From NCBI RefSeq assembly GCF_001742165.1, contig NZ_CP016443.1:3162001-3226000 (forward strand): a stretch of DNA of 64,000 bases. Direction: 5' to 3'. The stretch's first letter is position 1. Every line of letters begins with the position of its first letter. Below are positions 51,446-61,848 of the stretch, in pieces. The notes below the pieces were generated by a model. It saw nothing but the letters and a program-made list of their open reading frames with translations. It was not told where the DNA came from and did no database searches. A program made the translations under genes and the position numbers. The DNA is from Burkholderia stabilis (GTDB lineage: Bacteria > Pseudomonadota > Gammaproteobacteria > Burkholderiales > Burkholderiaceae).

Positions 51446-52321
51446 ATGTTGAAACCCGAAGTCGACAGCCTGGTCCCCCACGTTCCGTTCACGCGCCGCA
51501 AGTTCATGCAGGCCGCGCTGGGCGGCACCTTCGCGGCGGCCGTGCTGCCCGTGTCGGCCCAGACGGTCACGACCGACAGCGCCGGGCTGGACGTCGACAC
51601 CATCGAAATCCGTTCGGGCGATGCGAGCGTGCCGGCCTATCGCGCGCAGCCGGTCGACAAGACGAACCTGCCGGTCATCATCGTGATCCACGAGATCTTC
51701 GGTGTGCATGCGCATATCGCCGACGTCTGCCGCCGCTTCGCGAAGCTCGGCTACCTTGCGATCGCGCCGGACCTGTTCGCGCGTCAGGGCAACGCGGCGA
51801 AGTATCCGACGATCAAGGAGCTTGACGAGAACATCATCAGCAAGGTGCCCGACCGGCAGGTGACGGAGGATATCGATGCGACCGTCGCGTGGGCCGGCAA
51901 GAACGGCGGCGACCTGACGCGTCTCGGCGTGACCGGGTTCTGCTGGGGCGGCCGCCAGGCGTGGCTGTATGCCGAGCACAATCCGCACGTGCGTGCAGCC
52001 GTCGCGTGGTACGGGTTCGTCGAGGGCAAGGCCGACGAGATGACGCCGTTCAATCCGGTCGATCACGCATCGCAGTTGAAAGTGCCCGTGCTCGGGCTGT
52101 ACGGCGAGAAGGACAAGAACATCACGCAGGCGTCGCTCGCGGACATGCGCAAGGCGATCCAGACGAGCGATTCGAAGCTTGCGCGCGCATCCGAGATCGT
52201 CGTGTATCCGGATGCCGGCCACGCGTTCTTCGCCGATTACCGGCCGAGCTATGTCAAGGGCGATGCCGAGGACGGGTGGAAGCGCTCGATCGAGTGGTTC
52301 CACAAGTACGGCGTGCTGTAA
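51446..52321 (+). CDS. Tat-exported dienelactone hydrolase
   Basis: 291 residues. A twin-arginine signal (TRRKFMQAALGG, Arg17-Arg18) precedes a dienelactone-hydrolase alpha/beta fold: HEIFGVHAHI (about 82-91), the nucleophile elbow GFCWGGR with Cys166, and the late His in DAGHAFF; the catalytic Asp is probably in the segment near LGLYGEKDKN. The Tat signal places it in the periplasm. It may hydrolyse lactone or ester substrates. Start ATG 51446 after GAGGAG (51433-51438). Frames further up are open but unlike the family. Confidence 0.9.
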   Translation: MLKPEVDSLVPHVPFTRRKFMQAALGGTFAAAVLPVSAQTVTTDSAGLDVDTIEIRSGDASVPAYRAQPVDKTNLPVIIVIHEIFGVHAHIADVCRRFAKLGYLAIAPDLFARQGNAAKYPTIKELDENIISKVPDRQVTEDIDATVAWAGKNGGDLTRLGVTGFCWGGRQAWLYAEHNPHVRAAVAWYGFVEGKADEMTPFNPVDHASQLKVPVLGLYGEKDKNITQASLADMRKAIQTSDSKLARASEIVVYPDAGHAFFADYRPSYVKGDAEDGWKRSIEWFHKYGVL

Positions 52322-52372
52322 ACGGCAAGCGGCGGCACCTGCCGCCGCTTCGTTACTTCACCGCGCCGGCGC

Positions 52373-53242
52373 TTACGGCGTAGGGCCGGTCGCGATCGGC
52401 CGCGACGGATCGGCGCTCCATTCGCTCCACGAGCCCGGATACAGCGATGCGCCGTGCAGCCCGGCAATCTCCAGCGCGAGCGCGTTGTGGCATGCGGTGA
52501 CGCCGGAGCCGCATTGCAGGATCACGCGGTTCGGCTCGATGCCCGCCAGCAGGGTGGAGAACGTCTCGCGCAGTTCATGGCCGGTCTTGAAGCGGCCGTC
52601 GGCGGTCAGGTTGTCCTTGAAGAACCGGTTGCGTGCGCCGGGGATGTGGCCGCCCACACGATCGATCGTTTCGTTTTCGCCGCGGTAGCGGTCGGGCGCG
52701 CGTGCATCGATCACGACGCGCGTGGGCGACTTGACGTTCGCGAGCACGGCGGCCGCATCGACCGTCGATTCGAGCGGTGCGCCTGCGCGGAAGTCACCGG
52801 CGGCCGGCTGCGGCACGTCGGTCGTCAGCGGGTGGCCGGCTGCTTCCCAGGCCTGCAGGCCGCCGTCGAGCACGGCGACCGAATCGTGGCCGAGCCAGCG
52901 CAGCAGCCACCACAGGCGCGCCGCGTAGGCGCCGCCTTGCGCGTCGTACGCGACGACCTGCTGGCCCTGCTTGAGGCCATGGCTTGCGAGCAGCGTGGCG
53001 AGCGCATCGCGGGTCGGCAGCGGATGGCGGCCGTTGGTGCCCGTCTTGCGGCCGGACAGGTCTCGGTCGAGGTGGAGATACTGCGCGCCGGGGATGTGGC
53101 CGGCTGCATAGGCGGCTTCGCCCGCGCCGGGATCGACGAGATCGAAACGGCAGTCGAACAGCGCGACGCTACCGGGCGCCGCGGCCAGGCGCTCGGCGAG
53201 GTTGGCGGCGGAAATGAGCGTGGTGTAGTGAGTGTGTGGCAT
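52373..53242 (-). CDS. sseA: 3-mercaptopyruvate/thiosulfate sulfurtransferase
   Basis: 289 residues with two rhodanese domains (about 10-135 and 160-285); the second carries the active Cys244 in the loop CGSGVTAC, whose CG(S/T)GVT form is typical of mercaptopyruvate sulfurtransferase. It moves sulfur from mercaptopyruvate or thiosulfate to thiol acceptors or cyanide. Start ATG 53242 after GGGAG. The terminator of the upstream Rieske gene separates the two transcripts. The split between mercaptopyruvate and thiosulfate specificity is inferred from the loop only. Confidence 0.9.
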   Translation of the reverse strand: MPHTHYTTLISAANLAERLAAAPGSVALFDCRFDLVDPGAGEAAYAAGHIPGAQYLHLDRDLSGRKTGTNGRHPLPTRDALATLLASHGLKQGQQVVAYDAQGGAYAARLWWLLRWLGHDSVAVLDGGLQAWEAAGHPLTTDVPQPAAGDFRAGAPLESTVDAAAVLANVKSPTRVVIDARAPDRYRGENETIDRVGGHIPGARNRFFKDNLTADGRFKTGHELRETFSTLLAGIEPNRVILQCGSGVTACHNALALEIAGLHGASLYPGSWSEWSADPSRPIATGPTP

Positions 53243-53283
53243 GACGGCTCCCTGGAGTGCGAATGGCCTGACATTCCAAGTCT

Positions 53284-53313
53284 AAACAAAAAAAGACGGG
53301 CCGAAGCCCGTCT
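53284..53313 (-). terminator. Terminator of the Rieske gene
   Basis: On the minus strand AGACGGGC-TTCG-GCCCGTCT is followed by a run of T (complement of 53284-53293). Stem of 8 bp with a stable TTCG loop. Confidence 0.85.
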
Positions 53314-53359
53314 TTTCGTCTGCCGGATGCGGTGCGGCGTCAAAGCGTCGCACCGGCTG

Positions 53360-54466
53360 TCAGAGGTCGCCGAGGTGGCGGCGCAGGAACTCGTGGAAGT
53401 GCTGCATGCCGTCTTCCATCGGGCTCTGGTACGGGCCGACCTGCGACTCGCCGCGTGCCATCAGCGCACGGCGGCCTGCATCCATCCGCATTGCGATCTC
53501 GTCGTCCTCGACGGCCGTTTCCATATAGGCGGCGCGCTCGGCTTCGACGAATTCGCGTTCGAACAGCGCGATTTCCTCGGGGTAATAGAACTCGACGATG
53601 TTGGTCGTCTTCTGCGGGCCACGCGGAATCAGCCACGACACGACGAGCACGTGCGGATACCACTCGATCATCAGGCCCGGGTAGTAGACCATCCAGATCG
53701 CGCCGAACTCCGGCGGCACGCCGTTGCGGAACTTCAGCACCTGCTCGTGCCATTTCTGGTAGGTCGCGCTGCCTGGTTTCGCGAGGGCGTTGTGCACGCC
53801 GACCGTTTGCACGCTGTACCAGTCGCCGAACTCCCACTTGAGGTCGTCGCACGACACGAAGCTGCCCAGGCCCGGATGGAACGGGACGACGTGATAGTCC
53901 TCGAGGTAGACCTCGATGAACGTCTTCCAGTTGTAATCGCACTCGTGCACTTCGACGTGATCGAAGTGGTACTCGGAGAAATCGAAGTGATGCCTGGTGC
54001 CGAGATTGGCGAGGTCGCGTGCGACGTTCCGGCCTTCGGCCTCGAACAGCAGCCCCTGCCAGTTCTGCAGCGGGCTTTTGCCGAGGTTCAGGCAGGGTTT
54101 GTCGGGGAAGTGCGGTGCGCCGAGCAACTGGCCTTCCAGATCGTAGGTCCAGCGGTGCAGCGGGCACACGATGTTCTGCGTGTGGCCGCGCCCGTTGAGC
54201 ATGATCGCCTGCCGGTGGCGGCAGACGTTCGACAGCAGTTCGATCTGGTTCGCCGGGTTGCGGACCAGCACGCGGCCTTCCTTCTCGGACGGCAGCGCAA
54301 AATAATCCCCCGCCTCGGGCACCATCAACTCGTGCCCGACGTAACGAGGTCCTTTCTTGAAGAGGGTTTCGATCTCGCGCTCGAGGAGCGCCTCATCGAA
54401 GTATGCAGTGACTGGAAGCTGGCTGTGAGCCGACTTCAACTGAAGCGCATCGCTCAGATTGGACAT
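53360..54466 (-). CDS. Rieske oxygenase, alpha subunit
   Basis: 368 residues with a Rieske [2Fe-2S] domain (ligands Cys82, His84, Cys101, His104) and a catalytic ring-hydroxylating-like domain whose mononuclear iron site begins DYHVVPFHPG (about 208-217). No reductase or beta-subunit gene is adjacent, so electrons must come from a partner elsewhere. Similar proteins include carnitine/choline-type monooxygenases; the substrate here is unknown. ATG 54466 after GGGAG gives the family N-terminus; 15 further codons upstream (54511) are not family-like. A strong terminator follows. Confidence 0.88.
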   Translation of the reverse strand: MSNLSDALQLKSAHSQLPVTAYFDEALLEREIETLFKKGPRYVGHELMVPEAGDYFALPSEKEGRVLVRNPANQIELLSNVCRHRQAIMLNGRGHTQNIVCPLHRWTYDLEGQLLGAPHFPDKPCLNLGKSPLQNWQGLLFEAEGRNVARDLANLGTRHHFDFSEYHFDHVEVHECDYNWKTFIEVYLEDYHVVPFHPGLGSFVSCDDLKWEFGDWYSVQTVGVHNALAKPGSATYQKWHEQVLKFRNGVPPEFGAIWMVYYPGLMIEWYPHVLVVSWLIPRGPQKTTNIVEFYYPEEIALFEREFVEAERAAYMETAVEDDEIAMRMDAGRRALMARGESQVGPYQSPMEDGMQHFHEFLRRHLGDL

Positions 54467-54737
54467 TCCCACTCCCGGTGTTAGCGTGAAAGCAGTGAAC
54501 AACCCAACCATCGAAAAATCGATTTAGGGAAACGGGGAATTATACCCGGTTCGCCTCGCAAGGCTAGGATTAAGTGCCTGATTTGTGTCAATTTTTTGTC
54601 GGGCGACAATCGGGAGGCGCACACTGTGTATCGGAGATGGGGCCGGAATATGTGCGAGGCGGCCCAAGTCGGCAGATCGGAGAATTCTCTTTTGCCGTAG
54701 AATGTCCGACTTGTTTTGAAATTTGACACCCTCGTCC

Positions 54738-55031
54738 ATGGCGAAAACCGCATCCCCAGGCGCCACGCCGCCCGGCAATGGCACCGAACCGTTGCCGGAC
54801 AATTATGAGATGGCGCTCGCGGAACTCGAGACGCTGGTTGCCCGGATGGAAGGCGGCGCGTTGAGCCTCGAGGATTCACTGGCGGCCTACCGCCGCGGTG
54901 CGACCCTCGTTGCGTTTTGCCAACAGCAGCTTGAGAAAGTGGAACAGCAGGTTCGCGTGCTCGACGGCGCGACGCTGAAGCCGCTTTCGTCCGGAACGGC
55001 CGCCACGGACGGCGAAGACGACGATCTATGA
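54738..55031 (+). CDS. xseB: Exonuclease VII small subunit
   Basis: 97 residues, mostly helical, with the XseB core YEMALAELETLVARMEGGALSLEDSLAAYRRG and a coiled end LEKVEQQVRVL. It joins XseA in degrading single-stranded DNA. ATG 54738 is preferred to 54723, as the N-terminal residues are extended anyway. A TAGAAT -10-like box (54698-54703) is upstream. Its stop overlaps the ispA start in ATGA, so the two are coupled; dxs follows, an order conserved in many Proteobacteria. Confidence 0.95.
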   Translation: MAKTASPGATPPGNGTEPLPDNYEMALAELETLVARMEGGALSLEDSLAAYRRGATLVAFCQQQLEKVEQQVRVLDGATLKPLSSGTAATDGEDDDL

Positions 55032-55912
55032 CATTCGAACAATGGATGCGGTCCGTGCTTGACCGTGTCGAGGACGCACTCGGTTACTACCTGCCCGCAG
55101 AAACCGCGATGCCCGCGCAACTCCACGAGGCGATGCGCTATGCGGTCCTCGGCGGCGGCAAACGCGTTCGCCCGCTGCTGTGCCATGCAGCCGGCGAGCT
55201 GACCGGCGCGACGGAAGCGGCGCGCAATGCAGCGGCGGCGGCGCTGGAGATGATCCACGTCTACTCGCTCGTGCACGACGACATGCCGTGCATGGACGAC
55301 GACGCGCTGCGGCGCGGCAAGCCGACCGTGCACGTGCAGTACGACGAGCCGACGGCGCTGCTGGTCGGCGATGCGCTGCAGTCGCAGGCGTTCGTCGCGC
55401 TGACCGATGCCGATGCGCTGTCGCCGGTACAACAGGCGGCGCTCGTGCGCGAGCTTGCGCTCGCGAGCGGCTCGATCGGCATGGCCGGCGGCCAGGCGAT
55501 CGACCTGGCGAGCGTCGGCCTCAAGCTGACGCGCGAACAGCTCGAGACGATGCACCGGATGAAGACGGGCGCATTGCTGCGCGCGGCCGTGCGGATGGGC
55601 GCGCTGGCTGGCGAGACGCCTTCGGCGGAAACGATGGCCGCGCTCGATGTCTATGCGGGGGCCGTGGGTCTGGCCTTCCAGGTCGTCGACGATATTCTCG
55701 ACGTCACGACCGATTCGGCGACGCTCGGCAAGACGGCCGGCAAGGATGCGGCGAACGACAAGCCGACCTACGTATCGATCCTCGGCCTCGAGGCGTCGCG
55801 CGAACTCGCCGCGCAACTGCGCGCCGAAGCGCACGACGCGCTGAAACCGTTCGGCGCACGCGCACAGCGTCTCGCCGAACTTGCCGACCTGGTGGTGAAC
55901 CGGGTCAGCTGA
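55028..55912 (+). CDS. ispA: Farnesyl diphosphate synthase
   Basis: 294 residues, all-helical isoprenyl diphosphate synthase. First Asp-rich motif in [17 protein letters not shown] (about 86-102) and second in [13 protein letters not shown] (about 220-232) bind the diphosphate through Mg2+. It makes farnesyl diphosphate from IPP and DMAPP/GPP, precursor of ubiquinone and undecaprenyl lipids, including the carriers used for exopolysaccharide. The start overlaps the xseB stop by four bases. Followed by dxs after 80 nt. Confidence 0.96.
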   Translation: MTFEQWMRSVLDRVEDALGYYLPAETAMPAQLHEAMRYAVLGGGKRVRPLLCHAAGELTGATEAARNAAAAALEMIHVYSLVHDDMPCMDDDALRRGKPTVHVQYDEPTALLVGDALQSQAFVALTDADALSPVQQAALVRELALASGSIGMAGGQAIDLASVGLKLTREQLETMHRMKTGALLRAAVRMGALAGETPSAETMAALDVYAGAVGLAFQVVDDILDVTTDSATLGKTAGKDAANDKPTYVSILGLEASRELAAQLRAEAHDALKPFGARAQRLAELADLVVNRVS

Positions 55913-55992
55913 CGCGAAAGCCCGCCGCCGCGCACACGCTACGTGCGTGCAATAGAATGCGGGCGCGTTTGATTTCCTACAATGGAACGACG

Positions 55993-57897
55993 ATGTACGA
56001 CTTGCTGAAAACCATCGACGACCCGGCGGATTTGCGCCGCCTCGATCGTCGCCAACTGCAACCGCTCGCGGATGAACTGCGCGCGTTCGTGCTCGACAGC
56101 GTGTCGAAGACGGGCGGCCATTTGTCGTCCAACCTCGGGACGGTCGAGCTGACGATCGCGTTGCACTACGTGTTCAACACGCCGAACGATCGCATCGTCT
56201 GGGACGTGGGTCACCAGACCTACCCGCACAAGATCCTGACGGGCCGCCGCGACCAGATGCATTCGCTGCGCCAGCAGGATGGCATCTCGGGTTTCCCGCG
56301 CCGTTCGGAGTCGGAATACGACACGTTCGGCACCGCGCACTCGAGCACGTCGATCTCCGCCGCGCTCGGCATGGCGATCGGCAGCCAGCTGAACGGTGAC
56401 GACCGCTTCTCGATCGCCGTGATCGGCGACGGCGCGATGACGGCCGGCATGGCATTCGAAGCGATGAACAACGCGGGCGTGTCGGAAGATGCGAAAGTGC
56501 TCGTGATCCTGAACGACAACGACATGTCGATTTCGCCGCCGGTCGGCGCGCTGAATCGCCATCTCGCACGCCTGATGTCGGGCCGCTTCTATGCGGCCGC
56601 GCGCGCGGGCGTCGAGCGCGTGCTGAGTGTTGCACCGCCGGTGCTCGAACTCGCGCGCAAGCTCGAGGAGCATGCGAAGGGCATGGTCGTGCCGGCCACG
56701 CTGTTCGAAGAGTTCGGCTTCAACTACATCGGCCCGATCGACGGTCACGATCTCGATTCGCTGATCCCGACGCTGCAGAACATCCGCGAACTGCGCGGCC
56801 CGCAGTTCCTGCACGTGGTGACGAAGAAAGGCCAGGGCTACAAGCTCGCCGAAGCCGATCCCGTGCTCTATCACGGCCCCGGCAAGTTCAATCCGGCCGA
56901 AGGCATCAAGCCGTCGCCCACGCCCGCGAAAAAGACGTACACGCAGGTGTTCGGCGAGTGGCTGTGCGATGAAGCCGAGCGCGATTCGCGTGTCGTCGGC
57001 ATCACGCCCGCGATGCGCGAAGGCTCGGGCATGGTCGAGTTCGAGAAGCGCTTCAAGGATCGCTACTACGACGTCGGCATCGCCGAGCAGCACGCGGTGA
57101 CGTTCGCGGGCGGCCTCGCGACCGAAGGGCTCAAGCCGGTCGTCGCGATCTACTCGACGTTCCTGCAGCGTGCGTACGATCAGCTGATTCACGACGTCGC
57201 GCTGCAGAACCTGCCGGTCGTGTTCGCGATCGACCGCGCGGGCCTCGTCGGCGCGGACGGCGCGACGCACGCGGGTGCGTACGATCTCGCGTTCATGCGC
57301 TGCATCCCGAACATGACGATCATGGCCGCATCCGACGAGAACGAATGCCGCCAGATGCTGCACACGGCGCTGCAACAGCCGAACCCGACGGCGGTGCGCT
57401 ATCCGCGCGGCGCGGGCACGGGCGTGCAGACGGTGAAGGAACTCACCGAGATTCCGCTCGGCAAGGGTGAGGTGCGCCGCCGCACGGCGCAGCCGGAAGG
57501 CAAGCGCGTCGCGATCCTCGCATTCGGCACGATGGTCGCACCGTCGCTCGTCGCAGGCGAAGAGCTCGATGCAACCGTCGCGAACATGCGCTTCGTGAAG
57601 CCGGTCGACGCTGCGCTCGTGCGCGAACTCGCCGAGACGCACGACTACCTCGTCACGGTCGAGGAAGGTTGCGTGATGGGCGGTGCGGGCTCGGCCTGCG
57701 TGGAAGCCCTGATGGAGAGTGGGGTTATCCGACCCGTACTACAATTGGGCCTCCCTGACCTGTTCATCGATCACGGCGACCCCGCGAAGCTGCTGTCGCA
57801 ATGCGGCCTCGACGGCGCGGGTATCGCGAAATCGATTCGCGAACGCTTCCTGAGCCCGGCGGCCGATGTCGCCGGTCAGGCAAAGCGCGTCGCATAA
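55993..57897 (+). CDS. dxs: 1-deoxy-D-xylulose-5-phosphate synthase
   Basis: 634 residues. Thiamine diphosphate enzyme: the ThDP site [10 protein letters not shown] (about 147-156) with [14 protein letters not shown] (about 175-188), the middle domain [17 protein letters not shown] (about 357-373) and the C-terminal transketolase-like domain. It condenses pyruvate and glyceraldehyde 3-phosphate, the first step of the MEP isoprenoid pathway. ATG 55993 gives the standard start [11 protein letters not shown]. It belongs to the xseB-ispA-dxs operon. A terminator-like hairpin follows its stop by 64 nt. Confidence 0.97.
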   Translation: MYDLLKTIDDPADLRRLDRRQLQPLADELRAFVLDSVSKTGGHLSSNLGTVELTIALHYVFNTPNDRIVWDVGHQTYPHKILTGRRDQMHSLRQQDGISGFPRRSESEYDTFGTAHSSTSISAALGMAIGSQLNGDDRFSIAVIGDGAMTAGMAFEAMNNAGVSEDAKVLVILNDNDMSISPPVGALNRHLARLMSGRFYAAARAGVERVLSVAPPVLELARKLEEHAKGMVVPATLFEEFGFNYIGPIDGHDLDSLIPTLQNIRELRGPQFLHVVTKKGQGYKLAEADPVLYHGPGKFNPAEGIKPSPTPAKKTYTQVFGEWLCDEAERDSRVVGITPAMREGSGMVEFEKRFKDRYYDVGIAEQHAVTFAGGLATEGLKPVVAIYSTFLQRAYDQLIHDVALQNLPVVFAIDRAGLVGADGATHAGAYDLAFMRCIPNMTIMAASDENECRQMLHTALQQPNPTAVRYPRGAGTGVQTVKELTEIPLGKGEVRRRTAQPEGKRVAILAFGTMVAPSLVAGEELDATVANMRFVKPVDAALVRELAETHDYLVTVEEGCVMGGAGSACVEALMESGVIRPVLQLGLPDLFIDHGDPAKLLSQCGLDGAGIAKSIRERFLSPAADVAGQAKRVA

Positions 57898-57960
57898 GCT
57901 GGCGCTACCCGCGGGCGGCGCTGGTGCGACTGGCGCAACCGGTCTTCATTGATGCGGAAA

Positions 57961-57990
57961 ACATGGGCCTGCGGGCCCATGTTGCTTTTC
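57961..57990 (+). terminator. Terminator of the dxs operon
   Basis: ACATGGGCC (57961-57969) pairs with GGCCCATGT (57974-57982), loop TGCG, followed by TGCTTTTC. Confidence 0.7.
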
Positions 57991-58053
57991 CGGCTGCCGC
58001 AAGATGCGGCGTGCGCGTCGTCGGACGCGCGGCTTACAAGGATTGAACAAGAG

Positions 58054-58863
58054 ATGAACCAGATGAATCCCGCCTTCGTGATGCCCGACGTGCAGAGCAC
58101 GGTGGATACCCGCCAGATTCCGATTCAGCGCGTGGGCGTGAAGGCGGTCCGGCATCCGTTGACGGTGTGTACCGAAAGCGGCGACGTGCAGCCGACCGTC
58201 GGCGTCTGGAACCTCGACGTCCGCCTGCCGGCTGACCAGAAGGGCACGCACATGTCGCGCTTCGTCGCGCTGCTCGAAGAGAACCGTGCGCCGCTGACGG
58301 TCGAGCGCTTCCGCGCGATGCTCGCGTCGATGCTCGAGAAGTTGGAAGCCGAGGCCGGCCGCATCGAGGTCACGTTCCCGTACTTCGTGAACAAGACCGC
58401 ACCGGTGTCGGGCGTGCAGAGCCTGCTCGACTATGAAGTGACGCTCGCGGGCGAAAGCCGCAACGGCGACACGCGCCTGTTCCTGAAGGTGCTCGTGCCG
58501 GTGACGAGCCTGTGCCCGTGCTCGAAGAAGATCTCGCAGTACGGCGCGCACAACCAGCGCTCGCACGTGACGATCGATGCCGAGCTCGCGGCCGACCTGC
58601 CGGTCGAGGCGCTGATCCGCATCGCGGAGGAAGAGGCGTCGTGCGAGCTGTGGGGCCTGCTGAAGCGTCCGGACGAGAAGTTCGTGACCGAGCGTGCATA
58701 CGAGAACCCGAAGTTCGTCGAGGATCTCGTGCGCGACGTCGCGCAGCGTCTCGATGCGGACGAACGCGTGATCGCGTACGTGCTCGAAGCCGAGAACTTC
58801 GAGTCGATCCACAATCACAGCGCGTATGCGTTGATCGAACGCGACAAGCGGCAGGCTGCATAA
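58054..58863 (+). CDS. folE2: GTP cyclohydrolase IB FolE2
   Basis: 269 residues of the FolE2/GCYH-IB family. The metal-binding/catalytic Cys lies in [13 protein letters not shown] (Cys154, with Cys156), followed by YGAHNQRSH, and the C-terminal IHNHSAYA. It converts GTP to dihydroneopterin triphosphate, the first step of folate and queuosine-type pathways. FolE2 is often used when zinc is scarce; no Zur box was identified. Start ATG 58054. It has its own transcript, between the dxs terminator and a strong bidirectional terminator. Confidence 0.95.
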   Translation: MNQMNPAFVMPDVQSTVDTRQIPIQRVGVKAVRHPLTVCTESGDVQPTVGVWNLDVRLPADQKGTHMSRFVALLEENRAPLTVERFRAMLASMLEKLEAEAGRIEVTFPYFVNKTAPVSGVQSLLDYEVTLAGESRNGDTRLFLKVLVPVTSLCPCSKKISQYGAHNQRSHVTIDAELAADLPVEALIRIAEEEASCELWGLLKRPDEKFVTERAYENPKFVEDLVRDVAQRLDADERVIAYVLEAENFESIHNHSAYALIERDKRQAA

Positions 58864-58889
58864 CGCTGCGTCGTTTTGTCGCGCTGACG

Positions 58890-58920
58890 AAAAAGGCCGC
58901 TCGTTTGAGTGGCCTTTTTT
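58890..58920. terminator. Bidirectional terminator, folE2/tsaD
   Basis: AAAAGGCC-G-CTC-GTTT-GAG-T-GGCCTTTT forms a stem with one mismatch, flanked by A and T runs, between convergent folE2 and tsaD. Confidence 0.82.
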
Positions 58921-58938
58921 GCGTTTGCTTTGCGCGGC

Positions 58939-59979
58939 TCAGCGTGCGAGCGAAGCGAGATCCCAGCGCGGCTTCACCGTGAATGCGTAGTCGGCATTCG
59001 CCTGCTCGGGCCAGCGGCCGAGCCGCAGCGCGCCCGCGAGCGCGATCATCGCGCCGTTGTCGGTGCAGAGCGCGAGGTCGGGGTAATGCACGTCGAAGCC
59101 GCGCTTGGCCGCGGCCGCCGACAGTGCCGCGCGCAACTGGCGGTTCGCGCCGACGCCGCCTGCAACCACGAGGCGCTTGAGCTTCGTCTTTTTCAGCGCG
59201 GCGAGCGATTTCGCGACGAGCACGTCGACGGCTGCGTCGACGAAGCCGCGCGCGAGGTCAGCTTTCGCGCGTTCGAGCGCGTCGCCCGACAGCTTCGCCG
59301 CTTCGAACTTCTTCATCTGCGTGAGCACGGCCGTCTTCAGGCCGCTGAAGCTGAAGTCGAGGTCGCCGGAATGCAGCATCGGGCGCGGCAGCACGACCGC
59401 GCCAGGCGTGCCTGTTTCGGCGAGCTTCGATACTTCCGGGCCGCCCGGGTATCCGAGGCAGATCAGCTTCGCCGTCTTGTCGAACGCTTCGCCGGCCGCG
59501 TCGTCGAGCGTTTCGCCGAGCGTTTCGTACACGCCGACGTCGGTCACGCGCATCAGTTGCGTATGGCCACCGGAAACCAGCAGCGCGACGAACGGGAACG
59601 GCGGCGGCTCGGCGACGAGCAGCGGTGACAGCAAGTGGCCTTCGAGGTGATGAATGCCGACGGTCGGCTTGTTCCATGCGAGCGCGAGTGCATTCGCGAT
59701 GCTCGCGCCGACCAGCAGCGCGCCGGCGAGGCCAGGGCCTTGCGTGAACGCGATCGCGTCGATGTCGTCGCGGTGCGTGCCGCTTTGCGTCATCACTTCC
59801 TCGAGCAGCGGCAGCGCGCGGCGGATGTGGTCGCGCGATGCGAGCTCGGGCACGACGCCGCCGTAGTCGCGGTGCATCGCGATCTGCGAATGGAGCGCGT
59901 GCGCGAGCAGGCCGCGCTGCGTGTCGTAGAGCGCGAGGCCGGTTTCGTCACAGGAGCTTTCGATGCCGAGAACGAGCAT
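58939..59979 (-). CDS. tsaD: tRNA t6A threonylcarbamoyl transferase TsaD
   Basis: 346 residues, ASKHA fold. Metal-binding HLEGH (His111, His115), N-terminal [10 protein letters not shown] (5-14), VSGGHTQL (about 137-144) and the nucleotide-binding [13 protein letters not shown] are present. With TsaB and TsaE it attaches threonylcarbamoyl to A37 of ANN-decoding tRNAs; the gene is essential in many bacteria. The start ATG 59979 gives the standard N-terminus. Divergent from the flavoprotein gene at 60088. A much longer frame on this strand is rejected as a shadow of the neighbour. Confidence 0.97.
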   Translation of the reverse strand: MLVLGIESSCDETGLALYDTQRGLLAHALHSQIAMHRDYGGVVPELASRDHIRRALPLLEEVMTQSGTHRDDIDAIAFTQGPGLAGALLVGASIANALALAWNKPTVGIHHLEGHLLSPLLVAEPPPFPFVALLVSGGHTQLMRVTDVGVYETLGETLDDAAGEAFDKTAKLICLGYPGGPEVSKLAETGTPGAVVLPRPMLHSGDLDFSFSGLKTAVLTQMKKFEAAKLSGDALERAKADLARGFVDAAVDVLVAKSLAALKKTKLKRLVVAGGVGANRQLRAALSAAAAKRGFDVHYPDLALCTDNGAMIALAGALRLGRWPEQANADYAFTVKPRWDLASLAR

Positions 59980-60087
59980 GGGTGCGGGCGGGGCGCGCCG
60001 TATCGGGCGCGCCGCAGGAAGGTCAACGTAACAGGAAAGTATAGCAGGCGAGGGCGGGCCGGATTCCGGGCGGGTACAATCCGCGCC

Positions 60088-61308
60088 ATGGAAACTTATG
60101 ACATCGCCGTGATCGGCGCGGGTGCCGCCGGGATGATGAGCGCCGCGGTCGCCGGGCAACTCGGCCGCCGCGTCGTGCTGATCGATCACGCGCCGCGGCT
60201 CGCCGAGAAAATCCGTATCTCGGGCGGCGGCCGCTGCAACTTCACGAACCTGTACGCGGGCCCCGACAACTACCTGTCGGCCAATCCGCATTTCGCACGC
60301 TCGGCGCTGGCGCGTTATACGCCGCGCGACTTTCTCGGGTTGCTCAAACGCCATCACGTGACCTGGCACGAAAAGCACAAGGGCCAGCTTTTTTGTGATC
60401 ACGGCAGCGACGCGGTCATCGACGTGCTGAAGCACGAGTGCGACGCAGGCGGCATCGCGTGGCGCCGGCCCGTCGTCGTCGACGCGGTGCGCCACGCGCC
60501 GGCCGATGGCTTCATGCTCGATACGCAGCAGGCGGGGCAGATCGGCGCGCGCGCGCTGATCGTCGCGACCGGCGGCCTGTCGATCCCGAAGATCGGCGCG
60601 ACCGACTTCGGCTACCGGCTCGCGAAGCAGTTCGGCCACAAGCTCATCGATACGCGGCCCGCGCTGGTGCCGCTCACGTTCGCGCAGCAGGACTGGGAGC
60701 CGTTCGCGGCGTTGTCCGGCGTGTCGCTCGAGGTGCGTGTGTCCACCGGCGACAAGAAGCGCGGCGGCGAATTCGTCGAGGATCTGCTGTTGACCCATCG
60801 CGGCCTGTCCGGGCCCGGCATCCTGCAGATCTCGAGCTACTGGCAGCCCGGCGACCCGATCCGTGTCGACCTGCTGCCGCAGCGCGACACGGTGGCCGAC
60901 CTGCTCGACGCGAAGCGCACGTCGAAGCGCCAGGTCGGTTCGCTGCTCGCGGACTGGGTGCCGTCGCGCCTCGCGCACGCATGGCTCGACACGCATCGTG
61001 TCGCGGCCGACGCGCGGCTCGCCGACTTGCCCGACAAGACGCTGCGCCAGATCGGCGAGGCGCTCGCCGGCTGGACGCTGACCCCGAATGGTACCGAGGG
61101 CTACAAGAAGGCCGAAGTGACCAAGGGCGGGGTCGATACGCGGGAGTTGTCGTCGGCGACGATGATGAGCGCGCGGGTGCCGGGGCTGTTCTTCGTCGGC
61201 GAGGCCGTGGACGTGACGGGCTGGCTCGGCGGCTACAACTTCCAGTGGGCGTGGGCGTCCGGCACGGCAGCCGGGCAGGCCGCAGCGGAGTATTCGCGCG
61301 GCGCCTGA
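60088..61308 (+). CDS. HI0933-family FAD-dependent oxidoreductase
   Basis: 406 residues with the HI0933-like flavoprotein pattern: N-terminal FAD site [18 protein letters not shown] (6-23), [11 protein letters not shown] (about 44-54), and the late [21 protein letters not shown] motif region (about 370-390, shown in part: [12 protein letters not shown]). Relatives are called aminoacetone oxidase or BaiN-like proteins; the natural reaction is uncertain. ATG 60088 lies after a TACAAT -10-like box (60075-60080). It shares an intergenic promoter region with tsaD on the other strand. Confidence 0.9.
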   Translation: METYDIAVIGAGAAGMMSAAVAGQLGRRVVLIDHAPRLAEKIRISGGGRCNFTNLYAGPDNYLSANPHFARSALARYTPRDFLGLLKRHHVTWHEKHKGQLFCDHGSDAVIDVLKHECDAGGIAWRRPVVVDAVRHAPADGFMLDTQQAGQIGARALIVATGGLSIPKIGATDFGYRLAKQFGHKLIDTRPALVPLTFAQQDWEPFAALSGVSLEVRVSTGDKKRGGEFVEDLLLTHRGLSGPGILQISSYWQPGDPIRVDLLPQRDTVADLLDAKRTSKRQVGSLLADWVPSRLAHAWLDTHRVAADARLADLPDKTLRQIGEALAGWTLTPNGTEGYKKAEVTKGGVDTRELSSATMMSARVPGLFFVGEAVDVTGWLGGYNFQWAWASGTAAGQAAAEYSRGA

Positions 61309-61363
61309 CGTGCCGGGCAAGCCTTTTGACGGGACCAGGCCCTCGTGTCTTTGTGCGGTGCTC

Positions 61364-61372
61364 TGCTATACT
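61364..61372 (+). promoter_or_regulatory. Extended -10 promoter of rpsU
   Basis: TGCTATACT is a TG-extended -10 box, 40 nt before the rpsU start codon. The position for a -35 element (about 61344-61349, CGTGTC) is poor, which fits an extended -10 promoter. Confidence 0.55.
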
Positions 61373-61411
61373 CGGTAGTCTTTCCCTGCAAACCTTTATT
61401 CGTGTCGGATC

Positions 61412-61624
61412 ATGACGATCATTCGCGTTAAAGAGAACGAGCCGTTCGAAGTTGCAATGCGTCGCTTCAAGCGCACGATCGAAAAGAACGGTCTGTTGAC
61501 CGAACTTCGTGCGCGCGAGTTTTACGAGAAGCCGACTGCGGAGCGCAAGCGGAAGAAGTCTGCAGCGGTGAAGCGTCACTACAAGCGTATCCGCAGCCAG
61601 ACGTTGCCGAAGAAGCTGTACTGA
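61412..61624 (+). CDS. rpsU: 30S ribosomal protein S21
   Basis: 70 residues, basic, with the full bS21 sequence pattern: [21 protein letters not shown] at the N-terminus and a Lys/Arg-rich end ([14 protein letters not shown]). It is part of the small subunit near the mRNA anti-Shine-Dalgarno region. Start ATG 61412. It is the first gene of the macromolecular synthesis operon rpsU-(yqeY)-dnaG-(rpoD); a terminator after it would let most transcripts stop, giving more S21 than DnaG. Confidence 0.98.
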   Translation: MTIIRVKENEPFEVAMRRFKRTIEKNGLLTELRAREFYEKPTAERKRKKSAAVKRHYKRIRSQTLPKKLY

Positions 61625-61762
61625 ACGAGATTGGGCGCCGCGCGGTTTGCCGGGCGGCGCACCGGCGACTCCAATCGGGCGCGATCCCGGACAATCGAGC
61701 GCGATCGCGCAGCCAGTCAGGCGGCCGGTCGGGCGGCGAGTCGCCGATGCCGGATTCGAGCA

Positions 61763-61795
61763 ACCCGCTTGAGACACTGTCCCAAGCGGGTTTTT
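61763..61795 (+). terminator. Terminator after rpsU
   Basis: ACCCGCTTG (61763-61771) pairs with CAAGCGGGT (61783-61791), loop of 11 nt, followed by TTTT. Probably partial, since yqeY and dnaG follow on the same strand. Confidence 0.85.
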
Positions 61796-61848
61796 GTGTT
61801 GACGTCCGGTCACGGGCGTCAGATTCACGTTTCCATCCCGGGTGAAAG

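Noticed and set aside
58939..61320. Long minus-strand frame fusing tsaD with an upstream 447-residue part
   Set aside because: The upstream part is antisense to the HI0933-type gene; TsaD has its standard N-terminus at 59979.
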